Shown: positions 1 to 9,100 of the stretch, one piece after another
Layout of the letters: every line of letters starts with the position of its first letter
Numbering within the stretch: position 1 is the stretch's first letter
Assembly (NCBI RefSeq): GCF_009674725.1
Contig: NZ_WKKH01000005.1
Span: 1-64,000, forward strand
DNA: 64,000 nucleotides
Direction: 5' to 3'
DNA from: Pedobacter petrophilus
Lineage (GTDB): Bacteria; Bacteroidota; Bacteroidia; Sphingobacteriales; Sphingobacteriaceae
The notes under the pieces: model-generated
Told to the model about the DNA's origin: nothing
The model's database searches: none
What the model saw: the letters and a program-made list of their open reading frames with translations, nothing else
Translations under genes and position numbers: made by a program

Positions 1-438
1 CCTTGCTATACCGGAAATAGCCACCAACAACGGGTAGCGGCCCTGATCCGTGTTTATCTGTGTCCATCCGTGGCAAATTCTCAACTCCCAACTCCCAACT
101 TTTCTACGCCTCACTGGACACCCCGAAGAAAAATCGGGTCTAAAAATCACCTTGCTAGTGTTAGGGGAAAGAGAGTGAAAAGATTGCACGGCTTATTGCT
201 TCCAAATTTCCTGGCCTGAATAATGGATTAAAATCGTCGTCTTCTTCGCGGAAACCGTCATTGAAGAATCTACAAACAGATTGCTTCGTCGTGCCTTCTC
301 GCAATGAAGTAATAATGTGCCGCTACCGCTTAGGTAATCTCTTTAATCTTACCAAGCCTAAAATAATAATTATCTATAATTCATAGACCAATACAAATCT
401 AAAGGACGATTTTTCGCATAAGGACGATTTACTGACGG

Positions 439-494
439 CACTCCGCTATTAACACCCCGCTATCTGCACCCCGCTATTGCCACCCTGCTCTCCG
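439..494. repeat. 14-bp tandem repeat, 4 copies
   Basis: Four consecutive 14-base units begin at 439, 453, 467 and 481, with consensus CACCCCGCTATTnn. The middle two are closest to each other and the last is degraded. The unit length is not a multiple of three and no gene overlaps. Confidence 0.8.
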
Positions 495-539
495 GCATAG
501 GAGATGATGGAAGGAAAAGCAGTTGAAAACCACCCCCAC

Positions 540-741
540 CAACTTTCACCCCCTCACCCAACCAAGGCAGCGCACACTTGCCGATTCTTCATCGGTACTT
601 GTGCTGCCGAAATCAGTTTTCGACGCGCTTATCCAACATCAGATCCAAGCCTTGATTTTTGTTAAACTTTTTATCAAGAAAAAGTTTAGAGCCCCTCCGG
701 CGGCGGCGAGCCGAAACCAAGCCAGCGCAGCGGCCAAATAA
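540..741. repeat. Composite palindromic element with AT hairpin
   Basis: A perfect 10-bp hairpin (TAAACTTTTT at 663-672, AAAAAGTTTA at 679-688, 6-base loop) is followed by a GC-rich tail with GGCGGCGGCG. It is preceded by an imperfect inverted repeat between about 566-586 and 591-610 (GGCAGC...CCGAT against ATCGG...GCTGCC). The abrupt change in base composition and the stacked palindromes suggest a dispersed repetitive element. No second copy lies in this window. Confidence 0.45.
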
Positions 742-800
742 TTAATAAGCCTCCACTGGATAGATTTGCTTCAATTCGCAAGGATGATACTGCTAAAAAA

Positions 801-836
801 CCGCAAATCCACAGATTTGAATCTGCGAACCTGCGG
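801..836. terminator. Hairpin downstream of gapN
   Basis: Outer arms CCGCA (801-805) and TGCGG (832-836) enclose inner arms CAGATT (812-817) and AATCTG (820-825). It lies 17 bases past the gapN stop on the transcribed minus strand, where it could end the uronate transcript. No strong U tract follows, so this may simply be a palindromic repeat. Confidence 0.4.
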
Positions 837-852
837 CTTAACAAGAGAGGCA

Positions 853-2478
853 TTAAAAAATATATTTCGTACTCAGGAAATTAGAATCATTTCCATTCAC
901 AATTTCATTTAATAACTTTTTATTATCATCAGTAAACTTCGTTGCTACCAGCGAACGGATAGAGAACGAACGCAAGGCATCCACCACAGAAAGTGTGCCT
1001 TCGGCACTGTCTTTTCTACCTGTAAAAGGGAAAGCATCAGGTCCGCGCTGACATTGGCAATTGATATTCACCCTGCTCACCTGGTTCACCAGAGGATCAA
1101 TCAGTGAAGAAATAACCGCTGCATTGTTACTAAAAATACTTACCTGCTGCCCGTGTGGCGAACCGATTAAATACTCAATAGGCTCTTCAAGGTCATCAAA
1201 CGGAACCACCGGAACAATCGGACCAAACTGTTCTTCACGATACAATTTCATGTTGCTGTTTACCGGGTAAACAATCGCCGGGTACACAAAGGTTTCGAAG
1301 GTTTGTCCGCCGTTCTGGTTCACCACTTTAGCACCATGAGCAGTCGCATCATCAATACACTCTTTCAGGTATTCTGGTTTATTAAGCTCCGGAAGCGGCG
1401 TAAGGTTCACCCCTTTTTCCCATGGCATTCCAAATTTCAGTTTCTCCACTTCTGCAGATAAGCGCTTTAAAAACTCCTGAGCCAAACTGCGGTGAACATA
1501 AACGATTTTAATCGCAGTACAACGCTGTCCGTTGAAAGATAATGCACCCAGCACCGTTTCAGAAACAGCCAGATCTAAATCTGCATCTTTCGTAATAATG
1601 GCTGCATTTTTAGCATCCAAACCTAAAATTGCCCGCAAACGGTTTACTTTCGGGTGCAGCTTTTTAAGTTCATTTGCTACCTTACTCGAACCAATTAAAG
1701 TAAGCACGTTAATTTTTCCAGATTTCATTAACCCGGGTACAATCGAATTTCCACGGCCATAAATGGTATTCACTACTCCCTTTGGAAAACTGGAACGGAA
1801 AGCTTCAAGCAAAGGATAATGCAATAACGTACCATGTTTAGGTGGTTTGAATAAAAGCGTATTGCCCATAATCAAAGCGGGAATCAACGTTGTAAAAGTT
1901 TCATTTAACGGATAGTTAAACGGGCCCATACAAAGCACCACACCTAGTGGCGAGCGACGAACTTGCGCCACAATACCTTGCTCAATTTCAAAACGCGATG
2001 ATTGCCTGTCGATATCCTTCAGCGCATCAATAGTAGCATAGATATACTCCACTGTCCGGTCGAATTCTTTCACAGAATCGGCATAAGATTTACCGATTTC
2101 CCACATAATAAGTTTAGCAACAATTTCCTTTTGCACTAACATTTTATGCGTGAAATTTTCTACGCAGGTAATGCGGTCAGCTACGCTCATGGTTGGCCAT
2201 TGTCCGCGGCCGTTATCATAGGCAGCAACGGCAGCATCTAATGCTTCAGTTGATTCTTTCTCGGTACAAACCGGAAAGCTTCCAATCCGTTTTCGTTTGT
2301 AACCTTCGGGAGTTTTAACGCAAACCGGAGAAAAAACTTCGTTAAAAGGTCCGCTCCAGGTTTTCATCTCCCCGTTAGAAAGAAATTCTTTTTGATCGAT
2401 TTCTTCCGCCAGCCTAAATTCATCAGGAATCTGGCTTTCTTCAACGAAAATACTTTCGAGGTTTAATGTTGTGTTCAA
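853..2478 (-). CDS. gapN: NADP-dependent non-phosphorylating glyceraldehyde-3-phosphate dehydrogenase
   Basis: This 541-residue cytosolic aldehyde dehydrogenase resembles the GapN branch, which oxidises glyceraldehyde-3-phosphate directly to 3-phosphoglycerate and makes NADPH. The nucleophile sits in FNGQRCTA (Cys320), and GPFNYPLNE (185-193) is the cofactor-side motif. The usual general-base motif ELGG is not seen; the matching place reads ILGLDAKN (284-291). It is the last gene of the minus-strand pectin/uronate run, 99 bases after the hexuronate transporter. There it could handle the triose phosphate released by KDPG aldolase. The exact aldehyde substrate is inferred from family resemblance, so another ALDH specificity remains possible. 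Confidence 0.8.
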   Translation of the reverse strand: MNTTLNLESIFVEESQIPDEFRLAEEIDQKEFLSNGEMKTWSGPFNEVFSPVCVKTPEGYKRKRIGSFPVCTEKESTEALDAAVAAYDNGRGQWPTMSVADRITCVENFTHKMLVQKEIVAKLIMWEIGKSYADSVKEFDRTVEYIYATIDALKDIDRQSSRFEIEQGIVAQVRRSPLGVVLCMGPFNYPLNETFTTLIPALIMGNTLLFKPPKHGTLLHYPLLEAFRSSFPKGVVNTIYGRGNSIVPGLMKSGKINVLTLIGSSKVANELKKLHPKVNRLRAILGLDAKNAAIITKDADLDLAVSETVLGALSFNGQRCTAIKIVYVHRSLAQEFLKRLSAEVEKLKFGMPWEKGVNLTPLPELNKPEYLKECIDDATAHGAKVVNQNGGQTFETFVYPAIVYPVNSNMKLYREEQFGPIVPVVPFDDLEEPIEYLIGSPHGQQVSIFSNNAAVISSLIDPLVNQVSRVNINCQCQRGPDAFPFTGRKDSAEGTLSVVDALRSFSIRSLVATKFTDDNKKLLNEIVNGNDSNFLSTKYIF

Positions 2479-2577
2479 TTTTAGTCTGGGTGTTAGGTTT
2501 GCAATTATAAATCTATGGGGTAAGTATAGATTTTTGGTGTTTTAAAGCTGGATCTTTTAGCAGGATCCGGCTTAAAA

Positions 2578-4017
2578 TTATTTCAGTTCAATCACTTTAT
2601 ATTTTGGAACCAATGTTTTCATCACTGTCCAGCCGATTAAGTAGCAAACTGCACAGATAGAGAAGATGATAAAATAACCAGCTTCTTCACCTTTAAAGCC
2701 CATGAAAACGATTTTGTTTTTGCCGGTATAATCAAACAATACGCCAGATCCTTTATTGATGATGAAAGATCCGATCCCCCCAGCCATACCACCGATACCG
2801 GTGATGGTAGCGATTGCTTTTTTAGGAAACATATCGCCCACGGTTGAAAAAATATTTGCCGACCATGCCTGGTGTGCTGCACCCGCTATACCGATAATAA
2901 TTACCGGAATCCAGTAAGTAATGTGGCCCAGCGGTTGTGCTGCTAAGGCTAATAGCGGAAAAAATGCAAAAATTAACATCGCCCTCATCCTGCCTTCGTA
3001 AGGATTCATACCTTTTTTTTCAACGAAATAGGTTGGTAACCATCCACCGATAATAGAAAGTAAGGTGATCATGTAAAGTACAAATAATGGCAATGCGCTC
3101 TGGGTAGAATCCATATTGTAAACAGATTTCAGATAAGCCGGTGTCCAGAACAAAAAGAACCACCAAACCCCATCTGTCATAAACTTACCAAAGGCAAAAG
3201 CCCAGGTTTGTTTGTATTTAAAACAATCTATAAACGAAACTTTTTCTTTGGTTTCTTCAACATAATCAGCCAGTTTACGGTCGGCAATAACATCCTGCTG
3301 AATGTAAGCCAGTTCTTCTGCACTTACCCTTTTATGTAATTCGGGTTTGTTATAAACGAAAACCCAAAGGCCCATCCATACAAAACCTAAAGCACCAATA
3401 ATGATAAAAGACATTTCCCATCCGTAAGCCTTTGCGATAAATGGAATGGTAATTGGCGCGGCAAGTGCACCCACCGTGGCACCAGCATTGAAAATACTCG
3501 TGGCGAAAGCCCTGTCTTTTTTAGGGAAATATTCTGCCGTAGCCTTAATCGCTGCAGGAAAATTACCCGCCTCCCCTACTGCTAAAACAAAGCGTGCAAA
3601 AATAAACAGGGTTACACTTACCGACACAACCATTCCGGTATTGTTGATGCCTTCAATAATATCTTTCGCTCCTTCAAAACTGACAAACCAGTTGCCGGTG
3701 GTAATTCCAGCAGTTGCAATACCACAAAAAGCATGTAAACAAGCCCCAACAGACCATACACCAATGGCCCATAAAAAGCCTTTTTTGGTATCAAGTTTAT
3801 CTACCAAACGACCAGCAAAAAGCATAGATATGGCATAGAAAATCGAAAATAATGCGGTTATATTCCCATAATCGTTATTATCCCAATGAAATTCTGGCTT
3901 GATAAAATCTGTCCAGGTGAGTGATAACACCTGTCTGTCTAAATAATTTATAGTGGTTGCAAGAAACAGAAGTAAACATATGGTCCATCTGTATTTGCTT
4001 GGTTTGACTTGGCTCAT
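2578..4017 (-). CDS. exuT: MFS hexuronate transporter, ExuT-like
   Basis: This 479-residue inner-membrane protein of the major facilitator superfamily (anion:cation symporter group) has about 12 hydrophobic segments. NYLDRQ (24-29) in the first helix is typical of hexuronate and glucarate transporters in this group. It likely imports galacturonate or glucuronate by proton symport. It lies 19 bases after kdgA and just before gapN, inside a complete galacturonate-to-KDPG gene set, which supports a uronate substrate. The central loop (about 225-265) is charged and cytoplasmic, as usual for the family. The precise substrate cannot be read from the sequence. Confidence 0.87.
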   Translation of the reverse strand: MSQVKPSKYRWTICLLLFLATTINYLDRQVLSLTWTDFIKPEFHWDNNDYGNITALFSIFYAISMLFAGRLVDKLDTKKGFLWAIGVWSVGACLHAFCGIATAGITTGNWFVSFEGAKDIIEGINNTGMVVSVSVTLFIFARFVLAVGEAGNFPAAIKATAEYFPKKDRAFATSIFNAGATVGALAAPITIPFIAKAYGWEMSFIIIGALGFVWMGLWVFVYNKPELHKRVSAEELAYIQQDVIADRKLADYVEETKEKVSFIDCFKYKQTWAFAFGKFMTDGVWWFFLFWTPAYLKSVYNMDSTQSALPLFVLYMITLLSIIGGWLPTYFVEKKGMNPYEGRMRAMLIFAFFPLLALAAQPLGHITYWIPVIIIGIAGAAHQAWSANIFSTVGDMFPKKAIATITGIGGMAGGIGSFIINKGSGVLFDYTGKNKIVFMGFKGEEAGYFIIFSICAVCYLIGWTVMKTLVPKYKVIELK

Positions 4018-4036
4018 TTCAGGTTATTGTGGTTAG

Positions 4037-4699
4037 TTACTTGCTTTGTTGAATCAGGTGGAGTGCGAGTTGAGTGTTTTCGAAAAGTTCGTCGTACAGG
4101 CCTTTACTCATCACATCTTTACTGATCAGTTTGCTTCCCATACCAACCGCACAAACTCCAGATTTAAACCAGGTCTTTAAATTATCAGCATTAATTTCCA
4201 CGCCCCCTGTCGGCATAAATAGCTGCCCTGCAAACAGGTCTTTTATAGATGAAATAAACTCCGGACCTAAAATATTAGCCGGGAAAATTTTAATCAACAT
4301 TGCCTTATGTTCCTGCGCTACACTGATTTCAGTTGGCGTCATACACCCCGGAATCCAAAGCATGCCAATTTTGTTGGCAATTTCTGCAACTGCAGGATTA
4401 ACGATTGGTGCAACAATAAAATCTGTTCCCGCTTCGATAAATGCATTTGCATCTGCCGGGGTTTTGATCGTTCCGATACCCAGATAAAGATCAGGCATTT
4501 CTGCATCTCTGATTTCTTTTAACTTTTTGAAGTTCGGCAAAGCTGATTTACCCCGGTTGGTATATTCGAAAACCCGAACTCCGGCTTTATACAGGGTACG
4601 TAAGATTTCTACACTTCCTGCTTCGCTGTCCTGGTAAAAAAGGGGCAGCATGCCTTGTTCTAAAATGGCATCTAAAATCTTGTGCTTGTTACTAATCAT
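4037..4699 (-). CDS. kdgA: 2-dehydro-3-deoxy-phosphogluconate (KDPG) aldolase
   Basis: This 220-residue class I aldolase splits KDPG into pyruvate and glyceraldehyde-3-phosphate, the last step of hexuronate breakdown. The Schiff-base lysine is expected in IKIFPA (Lys137), a conserved glutamate in FEYTNRG (Glu45), and the phosphate-binding loop in MPTGGV (162-167). I chose the ATG at 4699, which overlaps the kdgK stop by 8 bases; an upstream in-frame TTG at 4720 would add seven residues and has less support. The overlap implies translational coupling with kdgK. Length fits the Eda family. Confidence 0.93.
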   Translation of the reverse strand: MISNKHKILDAILEQGMLPLFYQDSEAGSVEILRTLYKAGVRVFEYTNRGKSALPNFKKLKEIRDAEMPDLYLGIGTIKTPADANAFIEAGTDFIVAPIVNPAVAEIANKIGMLWIPGCMTPTEISVAQEHKAMLIKIFPANILGPEFISSIKDLFAGQLFMPTGGVEINADNLKTWFKSGVCAVGMGSKLISKDVMSKGLYDELFENTQLALHLIQQSK

Positions 4700-5747
4700 G
4701 ATGTATAATTCTTTTTTCAATATCCGCTACGGTGCTGGTGGTGGCATCGCTCGGAATGTATAATTTATCGTAAGCTGCTGCAGTGGCAAAATTTAAGGTT
4801 TCGGCCACTGGAAGCTGGTTGTAAAAGCCGTAAATCAACCCGGCCATAAAACAATCGCCACTGCCTACCTTATCTAAAATCTCTTCAGAAACATATTCCG
4901 GAGAAACGGTTAATTCATCATTGCTGTAAATGGCAGTATAATACCTGATTCCTTTTCCATGATCGAAACGAAAGGTATTGGCCACCGCTTTACACGCCGG
5001 AAACAACCCTAATATTTCTTTGGAGGTATCAGTTGCCTGTTGCAGCAACGTTTCCTTTGCATAACCTTCTGTCGGCAATAAATCTTCGTGAAGCGCAGTG
5101 CCTAACATTTTTTGTGCTGCCCAAACGTTGCCCATAATCAGGGTGCAATATTTAGCCAGTTCAGGGAGGATATCAATGGGGTCCTTACCGTATTTCCAGA
5201 GTTTAGCCCTGTAATTTAAATCTAAAGAAATGGTGATGTTTTTTTGGGTTGCCACTGTTAATGCTTCCAGGCAAACATCTGCAATAGCTTGATTAATTGC
5301 CGGGCAAATGGCACTGAAGTGAAACCAGGTAACCCCCTCAAAAACTTCATCCCAGTTAATCTGGCCAACTTTTAAACAGGCATAAGAGGAGTTTGCTCTA
5401 TCGTAAATGACGCCGGCATTTTTTAAATCTTTTCCCTTCGGAAGGTAGTATAAACCCAAACGATCGCCATGAAAAACCATTGGTGTGGTATCGATCTTTC
5501 TTTCTTTCAGATAACCAACAATCTCTTCAGTAACTGAATTTTCTGGCATGGCCGATAGATAAGCAGAAGGCACATCCCACAACGCCAAAGCGGTTGCTAC
5601 GTTGAGTTCTGCTCCGCCAACATAAAAAGGCAGCTTATTTTCCTTTAGCCACTGTCCATCCATATCCGGACAAATGCGCAAAAGGATTTCTCCAAAACTT
5701 AAAATTTTTTCTCCCTTTTTTGCTAAGGATGATATTTGGTCACTCAT
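4692..5747 (-). CDS. kdgK: 2-dehydro-3-deoxygluconokinase (PfkB family)
   Basis: This 351-residue sugar kinase phosphorylates 2-keto-3-deoxygluconate to KDPG. It has the PfkB N-terminal substrate motif GGAELNVA (44-51) and the C-terminal signature with GSGD (295-298), whose aspartate is the catalytic base; Ser replaces the usual Ala of GAGD. It sits between uxaC and kdgA and overlaps kdgA by 8 bases, so both are probably made from one transcript. It is longer than many KdgK proteins (about 310) because of insertions in the middle of the protein. Confidence 0.92.
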   Translation of the reverse strand: MSDQISSLAKKGEKILSFGEILLRICPDMDGQWLKENKLPFYVGGAELNVATALALWDVPSAYLSAMPENSVTEEIVGYLKERKIDTTPMVFHGDRLGLYYLPKGKDLKNAGVIYDRANSSYACLKVGQINWDEVFEGVTWFHFSAICPAINQAIADVCLEALTVATQKNITISLDLNYRAKLWKYGKDPIDILPELAKYCTLIMGNVWAAQKMLGTALHEDLLPTEGYAKETLLQQATDTSKEILGLFPACKAVANTFRFDHGKGIRYYTAIYSNDELTVSPEYVSEEILDKVGSGDCFMAGLIYGFYNQLPVAETLNFATAAAYDKLYIPSDATTSTVADIEKRIIHHD

Positions 5748-5881
5748 TTTTTTGTTTGATCGGGTTCGTTATGATTCGTGCATACACTCCTCATCGATTT
5801 AGTTAATTTGTGAAGCAATAAATTTGATTAGTTTAAGGATCAATATTTAGTCAACACAAACCAGCACACAGGCCTGTTTAA

Positions 5882-7282
5882 TTAAAATGTAAAGTAATTT
5901 TTTGCGTTAAAGTACGAAATATCCTGCACTATTTTGCCCACCCATTCCAAATCATCAGGCAACTCGCCGTTTTCCATGTCTTCACCAAAAAGGTTACACA
6001 CTATTCTGCGGAAATATTCATGGCGGGGAAAGGAAAGGAAGCTACGGGAATCGGTCAACATGCCTACCAGGCGGCTCAAAAGCCCCATATTTGATAAGGC
6101 ATTTAACTGTTTAATCATCCCGTCTTTCTGATCTAAAAACCACCAGGCAGAGCCAAACTGAACTTTCCCAGCTACAGAACCATCATTGAAGTTTCCGATC
6201 ATGGTTGCAATTAATTCATTATCTGCCGGGTTCAGGTTATAAATAATGGTTTTTGCCAGTTTATCCTGATTATCTAAACGGTTTAAGAATTTGGAAAGCA
6301 TTCTGGCCTGAGAAAAATCACCTATCGAATCCCATCCGGTATCTGGTCCAAGCTGACGCAACATCCGCGCGTTGTTATTTCGTAAAGCACCTAAGTGATA
6401 TTGTTGCACCCAGCCTTTTTCATGATCCCACTCTGCAAAACAGATCAGCATGGCTGATTTAAATTTCAGATTTTCCTCGTAAGAGATATCCTGTTTAGTT
6501 CTGATTTTATCGAAAATGGAAGTAATTTCCTGATCGGTATAATCTTCCGCATAAATTTGCTCCAAACCATGATCAGAAACGGAACATCCGTTGGCTGCAA
6601 AGTAATCATGACGGCTCTTCAGTGCAGTAATATAATCCTGAAAATTGCTGATCGTTTGACCGGCAACACCTTCCAGTTTATCAATATACTCATTTAAGCC
6701 AGCCACATCATCACTGTTCATTGCCTTATCCGGACGGAAAGCAGGCAGCATTTTTAAAGCTACCCCTTCTTTAGCCAGCTGCTGATGAAAGTTCAAAGTA
6801 TCTAACGGATCATCCGTAGTACAAACCGCTTCTACATTCATTTTTGCTAATAAACCACGAACCGAATATTCTGGCGTTTGGAGTTTTGCAGAACACTCAT
6901 CGTAAATTTTACGGGCAGTTTTACCCGATAAAATGTCGGTGATGCCAAAATAACGCTGCAGTTCTAAATGTGTCCAATGGTATAGCGGATTGCGTAAAGT
7001 AAAAGGAACGGTTTCTGCCCATTTCTCAAATTTTTCAAAGTCTGAAGCATCACCAGTAATGTACTTTTCATCAACCCCGTTGGCACGCATGGCTCTCCAT
7101 TTGTAGTGATCGCCTGCTAACCAAACCTGAGTAATGTTTTCAAATTGCGTATTGTTGGCAATCTGTTCCGGGATCAGGTGGTTGTGATAATCAATAATGG
7201 GTAACGATTTTGCAAAATCATGGTAAAGCTTTTCAGCCGTTTTGCTTTGCAAAAGAAAATTTTCGTCTAAGAAAGATTTCAT
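5882..7282 (-). CDS. uxaC: Glucuronate/galacturonate (uronate) isomerase
   Basis: This 466-residue enzyme of the amidohydrolase-like fold converts galacturonate to tagaturonate and glucuronate to fructuronate in the cytosol. The metal-type motif DYHNHL (31-36, with His33 and His35) near the N-terminus and the length match UxaC. It lies between uxaA and kdgK, separated by 169 and 134 bases, so internal promoters are possible. With uxaB and uxaA it gives the full galacturonate branch; no fructuronate reductase or mannonate dehydratase is in the window. Confidence 0.95.
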   Translation of the reverse strand: MKSFLDENFLLQSKTAEKLYHDFAKSLPIIDYHNHLIPEQIANNTQFENITQVWLAGDHYKWRAMRANGVDEKYITGDASDFEKFEKWAETVPFTLRNPLYHWTHLELQRYFGITDILSGKTARKIYDECSAKLQTPEYSVRGLLAKMNVEAVCTTDDPLDTLNFHQQLAKEGVALKMLPAFRPDKAMNSDDVAGLNEYIDKLEGVAGQTISNFQDYITALKSRHDYFAANGCSVSDHGLEQIYAEDYTDQEITSIFDKIRTKQDISYEENLKFKSAMLICFAEWDHEKGWVQQYHLGALRNNNARMLRQLGPDTGWDSIGDFSQARMLSKFLNRLDNQDKLAKTIIYNLNPADNELIATMIGNFNDGSVAGKVQFGSAWWFLDQKDGMIKQLNALSNMGLLSRLVGMLTDSRSFLSFPRHEYFRRIVCNLFGEDMENGELPDDLEWVGKIVQDISYFNAKNYFTF

Positions 7283-7410
7283 TTTTTAAATGAGTTTTAG
7301 ATCGTTACTTGTAAAAGAATTGATCTGTTAATATTTTAATTTAGTGGCCTGTGTTTCCACAGACCGGGATTTATTTTTTCTAATTCGTCTTCATGTCTAG
7401 CACTCTTCAC

Positions 7411-7462
7411 CCAAGACTATGTACTGTCGACTCCAGACTAAAGACTCCAAACTAAAGACTAA
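7411..7462. repeat. AGACT-type degenerate repeat at the uxaA 3' end
   Basis: The stretch is made of variations on AAGACT, CAGACTAAAGACT and AACTAAAGACT. Read on the minus strand, AGTCTTTAG supplies the last codons and the stop of uxaA. Similar runs occur at 56964-56992 and 57392-57430, so this is a dispersed simple repeat rather than a gene. Confidence 0.7.
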
Positions 7463-9098
7463 CCCCTCTTTTCCATGGAATAAAGTCATCCTGATTCAAC
7501 AATACTGCTTTCGGAATTACTTCACCACTGGCGGCTTTAATGCAATATTCCAGAATATCCTCACCCATTTCTTCGATGGTTTTTTCGCCTTCTATTACTG
7601 GTCCGCAGTTGATATCAATGATATCGCCCATGCGTTTTGTCAGTGCATTATTGGTAGATACTTTAATGGTCGGGCAAACCGGGTTTCCGGTTGGCGTGCC
7701 TAAACCGGTGGTGAATAAGATTAAGGTTGCGCCGGCTGCTGCTTTACCAGTTGTTGCTTCGACATCATTACCAGGAGTACAAACCAGGTTTAATCCGGGT
7801 TTTGTAGCCGGTTCGGTGTAATCCAGTACATCTTCCACCGGTGATGTTCCACCTTTTTTAGCAGCGCCGGTACTTTTAATTGCATCGGTAATTAAACCAT
7901 CTTTAATATTTCCTGGTGATGGATTCATGAAAAATCCAGAACCCACATTTTCTGCAGCCTGGTTATAAGCTGTCATCAACTGAATGAATTTACGTGCCGC
8001 AGTTTCATCTTTCGTACGATCAATTAATTGTTGCTCAGCGCCACAAAGTTCTGGAAATTCGGCTAAAAGCACTGTTCCACCCAGGGCCACCAATAAATCT
8101 GAAGTATAACCAACAGCAGGGTTTGCACTAATGCCGCTGAAGCCATCGCTTCCACCACATTTCACACCTAAAACCAATTTGCTTAAAGGCGCCGGCTGAC
8201 GTTCAATTTTATTAATTTCAGTTAAGCCAATAAAGGTTTTTCTGATGGCTTCTTTTACCAGTTGTTCTTCGCTTTGCGATTGTTGCTGTTCGAAAATAAA
8301 CAACGGTTTATCGAAATTTGGGGAACGGTGTTTCAAGTCATCCACAAAATCCTGAACCTGTAAATTCTGGCAGCCCAAACTTAAAACGGTAACGCCTGCC
8401 ACATTTGGATGATCGGCATAGGCTGCTAATAATTTGCTTAATACTGCGGCATCCTGACGGGTACCGCCGCATCCACCCTGATGATTTAAAAATTTTATCC
8501 CATCTACATTTTTAAAAATGCGGTTGGCAGCAGGATTTGACTGTCCGATAGCACTGGTATCAGCTTCTGCTAAATCTTCACCGCTTTTGTAAGCCTCTAC
8601 CAGGTGATGTGCATAAGATTTGTATTTATCGGTTACTGCATAGCCCAATTCATTGTGTAAAGCTTCTCTGATTACATCCAGGTTACGGTTTTCGCAAAAA
8701 ACGGTTGGAATAAACAACCAATAATTTGCGGTTCCCACCCGACCATCGTTACGGATATAACCGTTAAACGTTCTGTCTGCAAATTTTGAAACATCAGGCG
8801 CATGCCACTCATAGTGGTAAGGCCTGAATTCGTATGGATCGGAAGCATGTTTAGTGTTCTCCGTATCCATCAATCCACCCTTAAGGATAAAATGCTGGGC
8901 TTTCCCTACCAAAACGCCATACATCATAATATGATCGCCGGCATTCATATCCTGCATAAAGAATTTGTGTTTTGCCTGGATGTCATCCTGCAAAACATAT
9001 TCGTGACCATCATAGATAACCGTTTCGCCTTTCGTTAAATTTTGTAAGGCAACGAGCACGTTATCATTCGGATGGATTTTTAATATTCTAGTAACCAT
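7452..9098 (-). CDS. uxaA: Altronate dehydratase
   Basis: This 548-residue lyase dehydrates altronate to 2-keto-3-deoxygluconate, which feeds KdgK. An N-terminal SAF domain (about 1-95) is followed by the large catalytic domain (about 105-545). Conserved glycine/cysteine motifs GGCGGT (208-213) and VKCGGSDGFSG are present. It starts 2 bases after the uxaB stop, so the two are surely co-transcribed. The last residues VSL and the stop are encoded by an AGTCTT-type repeat that replaced the original gene end; this probably does not affect the catalytic core. Confidence 0.95.
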   Translation of the reverse strand: MVTRILKIHPNDNVLVALQNLTKGETVIYDGHEYVLQDDIQAKHKFFMQDMNAGDHIMMYGVLVGKAQHFILKGGLMDTENTKHASDPYEFRPYHYEWHAPDVSKFADRTFNGYIRNDGRVGTANYWLFIPTVFCENRNLDVIREALHNELGYAVTDKYKSYAHHLVEAYKSGEDLAEADTSAIGQSNPAANRIFKNVDGIKFLNHQGGCGGTRQDAAVLSKLLAAYADHPNVAGVTVLSLGCQNLQVQDFVDDLKHRSPNFDKPLFIFEQQQSQSEEQLVKEAIRKTFIGLTEINKIERQPAPLSKLVLGVKCGGSDGFSGISANPAVGYTSDLLVALGGTVLLAEFPELCGAEQQLIDRTKDETAARKFIQLMTAYNQAAENVGSGFFMNPSPGNIKDGLITDAIKSTGAAKKGGTSPVEDVLDYTEPATKPGLNLVCTPGNDVEATTGKAAAGATLILFTTGLGTPTGNPVCPTIKVSTNNALTKRMGDIIDINCGPVIEGEKTIEEMGEDILEYCIKAASGEVIPKAVLLNQDDFIPWKRGVSL

Positions 9099-9100
9099 TT

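Larger units (their letters stand above)
1..852. other. Gene-free, repeat-rich intergenic region
   Basis: No convincing gene is present. The stretch holds several repeat fragments: a CCGTGTTTATCTGTGTCC-type motif near 48-78, a CTCAACT/CCCAACT heptamer run near 81-101, a decayed GATTGCTTCGT element at 278-310, a duplicated AGGACGATTT near 403 and 421, a 14-bp tandem repeat at 439-494, and a composite palindromic segment at 540-741. A 72-codon open frame at 523-741 lies wholly inside the palindromic, GC-rich segment and looks non-coding. Confidence 0.7.

Noticed and set aside
523..741. 72-codon open frame starting MKTTPTNFHP
   Set aside because: It runs through a perfect AT hairpin and a GGCGGCGGCG tail inside a composite palindromic segment, has no recognisable motif and no promoter-like context.
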